Below are positions 32,801 to 45,702 of a DNA stretch of 64,000 nt, piece after piece; positions within the stretch are counted from its first letter, which is position 1, and each line of letters starts with the position of its first letter. Made by a program: the position numbers and the translations under genes. Location: positions 265,879 through 329,878 of the forward strand of contig NW_026251748.1 in the NCBI RefSeq assembly GCF_025024155.1. The letters run 5' to 3'. Below the pieces are notes generated by a model, which was not told the origin of the DNA, did no database searches, and was given only the letters and a program-made list of their open reading frames with translations. The stretch comes from Gamsiella multidivaricata (lineage: Eukaryota; Mortierellomycota; Mortierellomycetes; Mortierellales; Mortierellaceae).

Positions 32801-35800
32801 GGCCCTTCCAATATGTGCAACGAATCTGTCGCGAACCGCCTGAAGATCATCAACTGTGTCTGCCAAGATTGCCCGACTGCCAGAGAGGCCTTCAAGCCAG
32901 GCTCGCGTCTCAGGCGGGCCCGTCGTGCGCAGCGATGCTTCAACGTCAAGGAAACGCCGGATTGCTTGATTTGTTGATGCTGACAACCTTTCCAACTCTT
33001 GACTGGACCGTGATGCAGTGGCAGCTAGCCTGGATTGTAACGCTCCCAGGGACTGTGCCGAATCCTCGAATGAACGGTAAAACGCATGAAGATCCGTGGA
33101 AGTTCCTGCTAACGCAGGAGGTGGAGCATTAGTTGCCATGGTTGGCTCGCGGGCAGCGGGTGCTGCTGCTGAGCGTGGTCCTCGGATCAACTCATCCAGC
33201 TCGTCTCTCATTTGTGGAGGAAGAGCATTCAAAAAGTCCACATTGATGTTGTTGCTACTACTGCTGGCGCCGCTGATGTCGCTATTGTTACTGATGCTAA
33301 TGCCGTTGTTGTTGGCTGAGCTAGATGATGCTGGAGTCGTTTGGGGTCGGTGTGCCTGCAGGTAATCGTTGTAGACCTCGCGGCGCATGCTCTCCGGCAG
33401 AGCCTCGAGGAAATCGGCATCGATATCGCTGTCCGTAATGTCGAATTCCTCCCCGTCAATCAATACCATTCGGCGTGGCGGTGTTGCATTTTCTGGCGCA
33501 GGCGCACTGAACATAGGGGCCGAGCTGGACGGGGATCCCTCGACTTCCATGGATGTTCCTGCCGGCGTTATCGCTACGCCGGTATTTCCAATAGCAGCCT
33601 CCTCGACTCGACGCGCCGCTTCGCGTTCGCTCACAGCTTGCTCCTCTGCTACCCTAGCAGCCTCCGCCTCCTGCTCCTTGATGCGTCGGGCCTCCTCCTC
33701 GGCCTTGCGCTTCTCCTCTGCAGCTTTCTTGCGCTCCGCATCGGCCTTGCGACGCTGTTCCATCTCCTTCATCTCGCGCTCATACTTTAGACGTGATTCC
33801 TCCTTAGCTACAGGAATAAGTGCATTAATGATATGATTCTGAAGGCGCGAGGCCTTATCCTGAGCCGTCGCACCGTACATCATACGGCACTCCTGAGACC
33901 AGCGTTGCGAAGTAGAGAGTGGTACAAAGCCATGGACGATACTGAACACGTCGCTCTTATTTCCTCCGGCGGCATCCCCAGAACCGTGTCCGATCGAGAT
34001 GGTTGCGGTGAGAGCGTCGCCTGCGCCGTGATGGTGGTGATGATGATGGTGGTGGCCGCCGGGCCGGTCGAGAGGAATCAGTGTCGTAGAGTGATCGTTA
34101 TTGACCTCAAGTCTGAACGCGCCGCCATGTCCTGGACGGAGGGCACCGCCGGTGAAAAGTCTTCCGAGCAACTGCTGAGCATTTTCGTTCAAGAGCTCCT
34201 CAAACATCTGCCAGTCTGGAAGTCCAATGCGTGCTCCACCTCTCAGCCGATGAGCGTTGGCATTGTTGGCCGTCGAGGCACTGGATGGCGGTGCGAGTAG
34301 TGGATGGGTGATCGCATCATCGGACACCTGCAAGAATGGGTTGCGAACAGGCGCTCTGAAGGTAGGCAAATCATCATCCTGCAGATGAGGGAGCCGTCCT
34401 TGGTCAGCCCCAAAGTCATCCCAGATAAATCCACGTTCCTGGCCAGGAAGTCGGCCACGACGACTTTGAGGTTCAAACAGAGCGCGCCCGTTGCGAAGGG
34501 CATTCTCATTGATGACGAACGTGCTGGTCATGTTCCAAGGGTTGTGACGACCGCGTCTACGGTGCGGCTCATCCCCATCCTCCAGATCGCCCTGGCCCTC
34601 GCCATCCTCATCATCGTCCATATCATCCTCCTCATCGTCGTCAGATGCATCCTCATCGTCATCATCGCCGTCATCCTCGTCATCATCCTCAGTGCCTTCG
34701 TCTCCCGAGCGATGATGGTGATGGTGATGGTGATGGTGGTGAAGATGGCCCTGGCCTTCAACAAATCTATTGTGCTCTTCCTGTTCGTCACTATCGTCCC
34801 CGTCGTCATCCTCATCATCGATGACTTCGGCGATATCATCCTGGTCAAGCAAGACGGGTCGATGACCATCACCATCCCATTCCATGACCATATCCTCTCC
34901 TTCCTCTTCGTCGCGATCGAGGGCTTCTTGGATCTCGGCATCGATGTCCTCATCATCATCATCTTCCTCCTCTTCTATGTGCTCTTCGTCGTCTTGATCC
35001 TCTTCGTCTTCAGAGCCATCGTGATCATCATGGAACGGGTTGCGGACGACATCGTCTTCGCCTTCGCCCTCATTCTCGTCCTCGTCACTAAGGTCGTCCT
35101 CGCTGATATCGCTGGCGTCGCTTGCGGTTTCTTCCTCAAACTCCTCGCCTTCAAACATGTCCTCGTCACTGATCGAGTCTCCAGACTCACCATCCTCTCC
35201 AGACTCGATATTCGTGCCATCAAACATGCCCAACGACGAGTTGCGGTACAGGTCTGGTGCATCGTCTCCTGATCCGGTTCCACTGCCCTGCCCTGATAAT
35301 GGCGTCGAGAGGCGCCTGGGTTTCGGTGCACCAGGTTCAGAGGCGCGACTCATCTTGAGCGAAAGCTTGGTCAGGTGTTCCAGGGGCTTCAAGACAGCGT
35401 TTACGAGGACTCTGGCATGTGGATAATTCAAATCGATGTCTGCAACAACGTTGGTGAGGGTCATAATAAAATTCTTTTCCAGCATCACCTTCACAATGTT
35501 GATTGACGTGTCCTCATTTGTCCTTGGCAATGCACCGGTCACCGGATGTGAACCTAGGATCTTGTAGGATAATTCCGACAGCGATAGGAACTTGCTGTAC
35601 TTGTATTCGACGCTGTCCATAGAGGCGATCGCATCCTTGAAGGCGCGAGTGATTCCGTCCACGACAAACCGACGGACTTGGACCAAGTCACCGGACGATT
35701 TCTTTTCCTCGTCATCGTCCTTGTTTGAGCACATCGCCACCAGAACCCCAGAGGCAAAGTTCGATTCGATCGACTGCTTACGGAGCTCGGCGTTGGTTGC

Positions 35801-38800
35801 TTGGGCGATCGTACCGCGATAAGGGATGAGATCGTTCAGAAGATAGCTCAGCCAGCTGGCTTTTGGTTTGCTGGCAGCATGCGCCGGATCCTTGCTACTC
35901 CTTCGCCTGGAATAATTCATCAGATCAACCTTGCAGGATGGATAAGAGACGAGCAGCTCATTTAAGCACTGCAGGAGAAAGCACCGATAGATGAATTCAT
36001 GATCCAGCGTGGCCTCTGACGTGGCAAGCGCCGTCTTGTCTGCCTCATTTTTCGAGGATGAGGCTATTGAAGCTGAGTCGAGTTTGCTGGTCGAGTCCTT
36101 GGCGCTGTCACCTGATGGTCCTGTTTTCTCCGGAGGATTGGTTGGTACTCGGATATTGAGCAACTCGGTGGCCAGGAACGACATCACGGTCTCCGAAACC
36201 TCAGAAGTGTATTTTTTTGACACCTCCGAAATAGCCGCGGAGAGAGCTGCTGTGGAAGATGAGCAAGCACCACTCTCATCCACATTCGGTTCCTTATCAG
36301 TCTCCTTGCGCTCATCCTTGTCATCTTTCTCATCCTCGCCCTTGTCATCTGTGGCTCCTTCCTGGTCGTCATTGTCCTCGGCTTTGGATGGCGCCGCAAG
36401 CTTAACCAAACTCAGGTACAGAGCCCTATAAGAGGAATCGTGCTTTGCCACCTTACACGCTTTAAGAGTGCCTGCAATGAAGGCATCAAGGTCGCGCAGT
36501 CCCATGTAGTTGTTGTGACGAAGGTAAGTCTGGATTTCGACTGTTCGGGGCCGTGTCGGGTGAGAGAACCATCGCGTGATCTCCCTCTCCATGCTTGCTT
36601 GCAAAACGTTCGTGTCCTCGATAATGTGTCGCATGATCATGATTATAAGACCCTGCTGGCCCTGAACACCAATCTTATCCGGCTTTAGAGTCGCAAACAT
36701 AATGGGTAAACCATCCGATCTCAAGAATTCGATTGCGAGATTATGGTGACGGGTCAACCGAACCAAGATCCTGAATACAGAGAGCATGACATCCTTGGAA
36801 AGGCAATCCTGCTTGAGCAGCGAAAGGCATTGCCTGAGGAGAATTTCCATGTCGGATCCGGACACAACCGCTGCAGTCATCTCCAAATCATGCTGAGCAG
36901 CCTTGGCCTTTCCTTCTGCCGAGGTCTCGTCAGGGACAACCTTGGGCTCGTCTGTGAGTGAAATGTACCCTTCGATCATCAATAGGAGGGGTGAGAGCCA
37001 GGTGTTTCCTTTTTGGGGAGTCTGCGTGTCGAGGGCCTTGGTCAGGGTTGACATCAACAGTGGCAACAGCTTTGATGCATAGTCCTGCATTTTCGACTGG
37101 ATGCTGGCCTCTGCAAACAAGAGCGCGAAAAGCCGCATGTGAACTCCTAACAATTCCCCGCGTTCCTTGATCTGCTCCTGATCCGCTTTGTTGAATTCCT
37201 CGCCAAGCGACGCCGTAACATTGAATAAGGTATCTAAAACAGGGATGTCCTTGGATTGGAACATAAAGAGGAATATGTCCCTCACAGAAAAGATGATGCC
37301 GTCAACCTCGGTGAGCAACACCAACGACCTGGTCACAAGAATCGCCTTCAAGTCGAGACGCTCCTTGGTGAGCTCCTCCTTGCGAGCCTTATGAACCTCT
37401 ACTGAATCGGCCGACTCACTTGACTTGGCAGAGGACTGGCTTGCTGCCGCAACGCTACTGGATCCTTCGCTCGTATTCGTCGTGATATCATTGCCAGAGA
37501 CTGAGATCTCAAGGGCTCGCTGAAGTATTTCGGCGTCGCCCGCATCGCTCCCATCTCTTTGAGGCTCTGTTTCTGTATTTCCACTCGCCGTAGCGCCTGT
37601 CACCGCACTCGATGAGGATGGCTCGCCCGTTGCAGTTTCGTTGGTCGAAATGAGGGGGTTGGCTGTGGCACGCGCAGCAGCAGCCTCGCGTTCCTGGTCG
37701 TAGATCGCCGCGGCAACAATATCCTGATGTGTCAACAAGTACTCCGTAGCTCGATCCAGCTGGTTAGCGCATCTTGTCAAGGCAAGTTCGGCAGCTGCTC
37801 TGGGGAATCCCATGTCTAGTAGTATGGCAACGCTAGCGGCATCGGCGACAAGAGGGCGTGCGCCAAAGAGGTTAGGCGCGCCACCGAGGACGATAGAAGG
37901 TCCTGGTGGCGCCTCGGGCTTGAGTTCGCCATCTCCTTTCAAGATATTGAGGAGAACCTGAATCAACTGTCGCACCAGAGACGAGGGACAAGAGTGGAGG
38001 GCTGGGTCCACCCAAAACGCCTTGATCTTGGGCAAGATGGCAAGTCTGGTGTCGATCAGAAACTCGTGTGGCTCAAAAAAATCCGCTCTCCTGATTCTGT
38101 CGTCTCTGGAAGTCAGCATCGATGTGTGGGAGGAGTCGTGCAGCAGCTTCGAAGATGTGAGTGTTTGGAGAATACCGAGGATGATCTCAACAACAGCATA
38201 CATTTTCGTTTTGTCCTCCGCTGATGGATCCAACTGCATGTTTTTCCAGATTGTATCTAGTGTGCCAAAAAGGGTATCAAGTCCATGAGACCTGACGAAA
38301 GCGACAACGATGATCGTCTGCAGTGTTGGAGGATTCCGATCATCCAGCATAAGGTATGCAGGCAGACGAAGCATGGTTGTGAGATATGTCAGCCTGTCGG
38401 CAGCAATATCGAGTTTTTCTACATATTTCCACAAAGCACAGTTAGTATTGAGGACGGGGTGCCTTTATCACATTAACAAGGCATCGCGCCATAGTACCCT
38501 ACCTTGTCGTTGCCAAGAAATGTGTGCTTGCAGGACTCTTGACAGTGAGCCAGCAATCTTGAAGGCGTTTGCACGTTGAGTAGAATCCACATCTCGCCGA
38601 TAGAACAGCATCTTTGCCAGGCCTAGATACAGGAGAAACCATGATTAGTACAGAGATCTTTATGGCGAGGGCAGGAGGTTTCTCTGAAATTCAACCCCCA
38701 GTATATGCCTACCTTGGTACATCGGCGTAAGGCAATTAGGGGTTTGGGTCAACACAAAGTTGAAGTGCTTTGCGTTGATATAAGTTGGGCTATGCTGGTC

Positions 38801-41800
38801 GATCGTCGGGGAGGTGCCCTGCTCTTTGTCGTCCTTTTCCTGCTCCTCCAAGGAGAAGTCCACTGTTCCGGGAACGGAGGTTGTACCTGGCAACTTCTTG
38901 GGTTTAGGATTGTGGACATTCCAGTCTTTCTTCAGAGCACGGTTTATCACAATACTCTCCCATACACACATCCTAAAGTCAGCGAAAATATATATGTAGG
39001 CAGCACATGGAGTCAATGCTTCAGAAGAAAATTATAAAGGCGAGTTCTAAGGCGGTGTCTTAGTGTCCTTTCATACCTGTGCAGTTGCCCTAGTCCGGCC
39101 AGGGCTTCATCGCCTCGGGCAGCAATGAATGCTGAGAGCACAGAGGCAGAGTTGCGCCCATGTGAAAAAGTTGGCGCACAAAACATGTCCGACATCAGTC
39201 CACTCAATCCATAGAGGCTGATCAAGGAGCGGATTGTTTTGTTTCCCTGATCCATCTCTGCCTCGCTAGAATCTAATAGAGTAGAAAATAGCGTGTAAGA
39301 TCCTTTGCCGACCGTATTCCTCGAAGAACGTCAAGAAGTCTACGCAACATCATCAACTTTACCTGTAAGATCAATGTATTGTATCAAATCTGACCTAGGG
39401 TTGTTTGACTCCAACAAAGGCTTGACGTTTTCCAGCAGCCTAATCAACTCCTTCATCACAGCGGCCACCGCGCACGCTGGGTTCGTTTCGCTCAACATTT
39501 TGATCAGATAGGACAAAGACAAGAATGCAGCGGTGCTGGCCAATTCATAGGGGAGCGTTTCTAGTGAATAGAATCTCATCAAGATGTCGATTCCGCCTGC
39601 TTTCAGAAAATCCTTCGTGCTGGCTGTATTCTGGAAAAAGCTTTCGCAGAACTATCATAGATGGAAAACAGTGAAGATAAAACCATCCTTGTTAGCAACA
39701 CAGCAGATTCAAAAATTCGAGAGTACTTCAAGCCAAGAAGGTACACAAAGCTTACTCTTGTGGCACCTTCGATCAGTATTGGGACCAAACTCTCCTTCTT
39801 ATCTCCCTTGGCTTCTTCTTCGTCAACAGCTTCACCTGGTAAAGGTGCGTCCTTAGCGCGCGTTTTTTGGAGCGTACAATATGACTTTTCATCAGCCGAA
39901 ACCCGCGCTGTGCTGCACATATCCAAAACCCCTTCCAGCATAGCGTTGACTTCGCTCATCAGCGCGGGCTTCAAACTGGGCTGATGTCTCATCAATTCAT
40001 CCACAGACATCCCCAAGTTCGAGGCAAGGTCGCTGTCCTGGAACGCGCGAACGTGTGTTTCCGATGTGAAAATGTCGAAAAATGCCCTTAGCTTGAACTG
40101 CTTGTTGAACATCTCAAGGCCCTGAGAATTTAAACAGATTGCTCCGAATGCCTCGGGAATGCTCAACACAACGTCCGATGAGGCAGGAATGTCCTTTGAT
40201 AAACTGGCAAGGAGTGTCTGGGGTATTTTCGCATCTTGCAAGATAGTGAGCGAGGTCGGTTCATTGTGAATGAAGGATGCCATAGTGTTGATGGCTGCAT
40301 GATAAGAATGCGATCTGCGTTAGCATTGAGGTGCATCTACCATATTTACATCTATACAATACACATGACGGCGCTGTTTTATACATACCATGGGCATAGA
40401 TAGCCGTTCCAAAGGCTTGTGGATTCTCCATGATATGCTTCAAAGTGGCAGGCAACGTGGTGTCAATCAAATTCCGCAAGCCCTCTTGGGTTCCAGGACT
40501 TTGCATCATGTGGAGCACAAATTTGAACATCGACTTTAACAACGCAGTTCTTTCAAAGGGAATCGGCGAGGTATCGTCTAAAATCCAAAAAAGTTATTGA
40601 TCGGTGTCAGTAAGGCCACAGGTGCAAAAGCGTCGCCTAGCATGTTTGGATGATTTCTCGCATACCTTTGGCGCCTAATACTGAAACTGTATCTGAAATT
40701 TGGGCCGTCTCAGCTTTCTTCACAAGGTCAAGTGAAAAATCTACTTCATCCTTGACCCTGGCGACTAGCATGTTGAGACCATCCGAAGAACAAAACGACG
40801 TGAACGCTGCACTGAAGCCGTATACGAGACTGTCCAGAATCAGAACACCTTTCGTTATATTCTATTACAAACAAACAAACAAACAAAAACGCCTGTCAGT
40901 TTCAAGCATTCAAGGTATTCTGTTCATAATGATAAAAAGGCATAGAGCTTTGATCCATGATGTACCTTCAGCTGTGAGGTATGTTTGTTAGAAAGCAACT
41001 TGAGAAGCACCGGGACGATTCCTGCAGAGATAACCATAGTCCCTCCAGGTTGCGACCCAATGATAAATGAGATGAACACAAAAATGGCATCCAGGAACTC
41101 TTGAGGATAGGTGACTAGAGCGATCGAATTATATGAAAATGAGTCAAATAGTGTCCGTCTTTTCCCCCGCAAGCACAACTACCGATAATAAAGCACTATC
41201 ACGTACCACTGTCAGAATCCAGTCCAGCAATGACTCTCCTGAGCATATAAAGCAATACGCCGTGGCTCGCAGAAGCATTCACTGCTGTCAAAACATCGGT
41301 TTGCTTGTTTCGAAGACGGGCGAGTCCATCCAGGGCAAAGAGCGCCACAGTTTGCAGATTCTATACGTCAGTAAAACAGTAGTATTAGCACGCGTCCGAT
41401 TCGTATGTGCCAAAAAGCATTCGCAGGCTGTCTGGACTCACATATGGCGCTTTATGGTCGGGATGGATGAGCTCTATCAAACTTTGAATGATCTCCGGCT
41501 CGAACGTAAGGAACTTGTCGATGACAACGGCCTCGGACAAGACATGGGCCATGACAGCAACTGCTAGGATGCGGACAATTAACAGCTGTTGGCGGCGCTG
41601 TGGGACGCTGATGCCGATGGCGACCCTGATGCGGTTCAAAAGTGAGAACTGATGTTCCTCAGGGATCTGGTATTCCTTGACAAAATGTGCCAAAATCTCG
41701 TAATCCGATGCGCCCAATCGACCGATATTTGTCGCGTGAATAACAACCATTCCTTCGCATGCAGGTGCGATGGTGCTGGCCACGGTTGTGGATGTTGAAG

Positions 41801-43142
41801 GTGACGATCCAGGATGTGATGAACGCCTTTGTTTAGTTGGTGAATGAGTTTGTTGTGCGGTGGCAGTCGTGCTGGAAGATGATGGTTTTACTGTAGTAGC
41901 CGTACTAAATGTCGATGATGCCTTCGAAGGTGCATCTGACACAGCAGTGGAGGCATCGGTAGCAGGTTTTGATTGAGATATCGTCCTGTAGAATTGAAAG
42001 TTGAGCGCCGTCAGTTGCTCCGGGATATTTACATTCTCGCCCGCCAACTGCAGGAGATCCATTCCGTGCTCCTTATTCCCCCATGAATGCGCCAATGCCA
42101 AAAGGCGATCCTGTGATACTGTGAATATAGATTTGGACGATCGCTGAGCGCTGTGTCGCTGAGCAGGTCGGAGCAGCAGCCGCAGGCAGGATTCGAGAAC
42201 ATCCAGATCGCGCGCATGCAGCAAATCGTTCAATTGCTGTGAACAAAATTAGATATGAACAAACAATTAAAATCCAAACCTTTCTAGGTCATTCATTGTC
42301 GTGAGGTTTTTGATGCGCATCACTTTTATCGTACCTCGTATGATGCGTAGAGGTTGCGGTTGGTGCAGTTTTCGAGCAACATTCGTGAAAAACCCAAGAT
42401 CGCAAGGGTCAGGCGCCTAATGTCCTCCGGAAATTCTTTTGGCTGGGCCTTCTTCATGTCATAGGTCTTGCAGATGTTGTCCAGAATATCGTCGAACCGG
42501 TTCAAGACAGCGGCCCAATGAAAAAGATCTCCTCGGGGCCAGACCCATTCCGGTGTAGCTTCAATATGGGTTGCAATATTCGCCTCGGGGCATTCCTTCA
42601 GAGTCTTAATGAGGTCTCTTATAGGAACAGGCTATAGTTGTACAATTTTTTTGGAGGGGGGATTAGAACTTGAGTGCTCTGCCTTCGTTTTTGGTGGTAA
42701 ATTCTTCGTTTCGTGCTGTTTTTGTTGGACAACGCGATGGATCGATAGGGTGACGTGCGCGCTTGCGTCCAGGTAACCAGGGCAAAGGATGCATCATGTA
42801 TTTCACACGCTTCCAAGTTCAATAGTAACGCCCTTCCGTAGACGTTTGTTCGCTCGAGTCGATTAAAAGACAGGGTTGTCCCAAAGTGCTGGCTCCAAGT
42901 CCTCTTACTGCAGGAGAAGTCCGAAATGTCGATGCCGCCGGTTCATCCTCGTAGCCCTGTCAACGGCAATTTCGATTCCAACTGCCGTGCAACCAATCCC
43001 CAGTCTGCGTCAAAACACCGGTGTGTGTCCACGGTGAGCAGAATAATGAACACCCATATATTGGCACAGTGTCAACAGAGTATTGGGATCGCGTTCTTAC
43101 CGGGAGCGCCAACTTCTTGACTGGGATCTTCTTAATCTTCAT
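29875..43142 (-). CDS. TOM1: Giant HECT E3 ubiquitin ligase, Tom1/HUWE1 type
   Basis: Ubiquitin ligase of nucleus/cytoplasm controlling stress-protein, histone and mRNA-export factor turnover in relatives. Starts MKIKKIPVKKLALP at 43142; exon 1 (43142-43101) joins 42631-42335 in phase. The N-terminal armadillo-like DUF908/DUF913 region (WVWPRGDLFHW, NRFDDIL) spans about ten short exons to 38503. One uninterrupted exon of 8.3 kb (38419-30087) follows: UBA domain (LLDMGFPRAAAELAL, about 37830-37720), a very acidic tract with His runs (about 35150-34560), charged coiled coil (33830-33600), two repeats FLEALPESMRREV and FLNALPPQMRDEL, and the HECT domain (VKFHGEEGVDGGGVTREWF onward). The final exon (29977-29875) encodes FNQLDLPEYETYEELR and ends in GFAFA. 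The catalytic Cys in PSAHTCFNQ is split by the last intron. Full length roughly 3,700 aa, in family range. Confidence 0.93.
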
Positions 43143-43529
43143 TTTGCTGCAATCGTAAAATGAGTGGAATTAAAAACCGAGAAAGAAAGCAGGTTTAGGG
43201 AAACAAATAGTGGTGTTGTGAACTTTGGGGGGTACGAAGGGAGGATATACGGGCATCGAGCACCCACGTTCTCAGTATGGATACTGCAGACTGCAGCACA
43301 CGAAGTTGCGGCTATAAAGTGGAGTTGCTGGGAAAACAGAAAGCAATGATAGCTGACGGTGATAAGAATAAAAGAGTGAAGCTGTTTGAACGAAGGAGGA
43401 GGAGACCTGCTCTATCTGCTTCATTTCGCCACTTGTTTATTTTGCTGTTGCACCCCAGATCCAAGATTATGGGTCACGTGTGGTTTATGTAGAGGAGTCT
43501 CTATGTAGAGGGCGATGTGTATCTTCATG
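43143..43529. other. HUWE1-like gene promoter / acetyltransferase 3' flank
   Basis: 387 bp between two minus-strand genes. Contains TCACGTG (about 43474-43480), an E-box that fungal Cbf1-type or USF-type bHLH proteins bind. No coding sequence recognised. Confidence 0.5.
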
Positions 43530-45010
43530 TTATCCTTTGAGCTCAAGGTGTCCCTTGACGGCACTTCCGACGTTTATGATCTCGAGCAAGAAAGCGTCGT
43601 GTCCGTACATCGAATCGAGCTCATAGTAGGTTACATTCTTGTTTCCGGTCTCGCGCAGACAATCCGCAACCTCCTTCTGTTGCCAGACAGGGAACAGGAT
43701 GTCCGATTGGATTCCTAGGACAAGTGTGGGGATGTCTCTGATGGTGTTCAGACCCTCCTTCAAGTCGTTCAATTGAGCCTTGGGGTCGTCCTGGGTATCA
43801 TTTCCAGACTTTGAGCCAGCAGGGGTAGCACCTGTGGAGCATGCTGCAGCCTGCTCATCAGGAGGAGGAACCGCCGCATTTTCAGGGGCCGAAGATCCCT
43901 TTCCCTCTTGAAGTCGCTGAGTGTTCCTGGCCCTTCGAAGGGCGGTCTGTGCTGAGACCGAGGCTGAGAGATCGAACATGTCCATGGCTTTGGAAACGTA
44001 CAGCAACGAGTTGGGATCGTACTGCAAACAGAATCGCTCACCCTGATGATCCAAGTAGGTTTCAATCAAGAAATCTGCGCATAATGAGGGCGTCGTTGAG
44101 GGCTGGGATCTCTTCCTGCCAAAACGCTGTTCCCACTCGGGGCCGGATCGATACGAAATAGTAGCAATCTCTCGAGCCAGCTTCATTCCACTATGAGGAG
44201 GGACCTTGTCGTAATAAAAGCCCTTATTCCAATTCGGATCTGCCATGAGCACTGTTGCCGACATGTGCAATTGAGATGGGTATCGATTAGCGATTGCGGG
44301 ATGAGAAACAGCTGGAGTTCAATTGCATGAATTTAAAAGATAAAGACATATTTTTTACCTTGGCGTTGCGTGAAACGAAGCGCAATACTGTATGGGTGAG
44401 AACGCGCAGCAGCGGAGATACTGACGACCTTGCCGACACGGTCCTTGAAGAGCAGCGCAGCAGCCAAGGACTGCATACCGCCCATGCTAGCTCCGACAGA
44501 GGCATGCAGCTTTTTGATTCCCATGGAGTTTAGCATCTCAAATTGTGCCCTGACCATATCGAAAATCGTGACGATGGGGAACCTGGTCGCATAGGGCTTG
44601 TTGTCCTTGGGATCAATGGATGAGGGGCCTGTGGAGCCATAGCAGCCTCCGATGACATTGGTACAGATCACATGGAATCGATTGGTGTCGATCGCCAGGC
44701 CGGGGCCAATGAACTTTTCCCACCATCCTGGTGCTGGATTCGCAGGGTGAGATTTTGCGTGCGACGAGGCTGAAAGTCCTGTATGGAGCAGGATGACATT
44801 GGATTTGTCAGCATTGAGTTCGCCCCAGGACTCGTATGCGATCTCGAACTTTGGCAAAATGCCACCATGGTCCAGCAGAAAAGGCTCGTTATGCTGATAA
44901 AGACTGTATCCGGAGACCGGGTTGCTGTAAGAGGGCTCTGGACCCCCATCGAATGACTGCAGGAACTTTTGTGTGCGCTGTTCCAGATGATCGACGCAAG
45001 GAAAGGCCAT
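43530..45010 (-). CDS. Homoserine/serine O-acetyltransferase (MetX alpha/beta-hydrolase family)
   Basis: Transfers acetyl from acetyl-CoA to homoserine or serine, feeding sulfur assimilation into methionine/cysteine. Exons 45010-44359 and 44251-43530 join in phase to give [20 protein letters not shown], a family-conserved join; 457 aa from the ATG at 45010 (MAFPCVDHL). An in-frame stop lies about 120 nt further upstream, so a longer form would need another exon. Nucleophile Ser in [40 protein letters not shown]; catalytic Asp in [10 protein letters not shown] and His in [10 protein letters not shown] lid insert of about 60 residues rich in Ala/Asp/Glu lies before [10 protein letters not shown]. 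The oxyanion block reads [10 protein letters not shown] rather than the bacterial MetX HALTGxAH form, recalling fungal CysA/Cys2 serine acetyltransferases. Substrate not decided from sequence. Confidence 0.85.
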
Positions 45011-45702
45011 GGGTGGATTGCTGGAGGAGTGCGTCGGGGCGGGGCTGGTCTCGGGGGCATTGACGGAGAGGGTCCAAGGCGAGGTGTGGAAGACTGGAGG
45101 GGCGTTCAAGAGTGTTTGGTTAGTTTAGTCCGTGGCCAAAGAAGATTGATTATAGGGCCGTGAGATAAAATTCGAAGCACTTGCGTTTGCGAGAAGTGGG
45201 CGTGGTGAAGGCCAGGGAAGGAACCCGGGGCCGAGACACGGCAGCCCTGACAGCGCGGGCGGAGCCAGTCAGGGTGGAGGAGACAAAGCGGGGGTGCATG
45301 GGGATGGGCAAGAGAGGTGGAGGGATGGGCGATGGTAAGAGAGGGTGATGATCCGATGCAGGGGAGAAGCGAATGAAGGGAGTGCGGCGGGCAAGCAGTG
45401 CAGAAACGGACGGGCGAGGAACTGCGAAGCCGTCGGATCTTCGTTGCGGGTGTTTTTTTCGCTGCACCGATCGATACCCCCCCGCACGCCATTGGGCCAG
45501 AGAGAGATGTGACGGCGGTCACAATCTCGCCGTAGAAAATTTATTGTGCCCCTGGACAGACGCGTCCTGGGTCGATTTGATTTGCATAGGTTTGCATAGG
45601 CTTGCATAGGTTTACTTAGGTTTCGCATAGAGTTGCACAAATTACTTTATGTATTGACTAGCATGAGACGCGTATGAAGTAGGTTTTTGCACCATTTCCC
45701 CT
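45011..45702. other. Acetyltransferase 5' region and 3' flank of the repeat protein gene
   Basis: About 690 bp. I see no conserved coding sequence. Near 45579-45630 about five tandem 10-11-bp units resembling TTTGCATAGG lie roughly 570-620 bp upstream of the acetyltransferase ATG. They could be a regulatory array or simply a repeat. GC-rich open frames at 45150-45520 look non-coding. Confidence 0.5.
45579..45630. repeat. Short tandem repeat, TTTGCATAGG-like units
   Basis: About five imperfect decamer units (TTTGCATAGG, TTTGCATAGG, CTTGCATAGG, TTTACTTAGG, then TTTCGCATAG). Divergence increases to the right. Confidence 0.75.

Noticed and set aside
34304..35272. A 322-codon plus-strand open frame
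   Set aside because: It is the antisense of the acidic (GAT/GAA-rich) tract of the HUWE1-like gene. The predicted Ile/Val/Leu runs are complements of Asp/Glu codons.
45106..45522. Upstream in-frame exon of the acetyltransferase with a targeting peptide
   Set aside because: The frame is Pro/His/Ser low complexity and a stop separates it from the enzyme frame. No convincing splice join was found.
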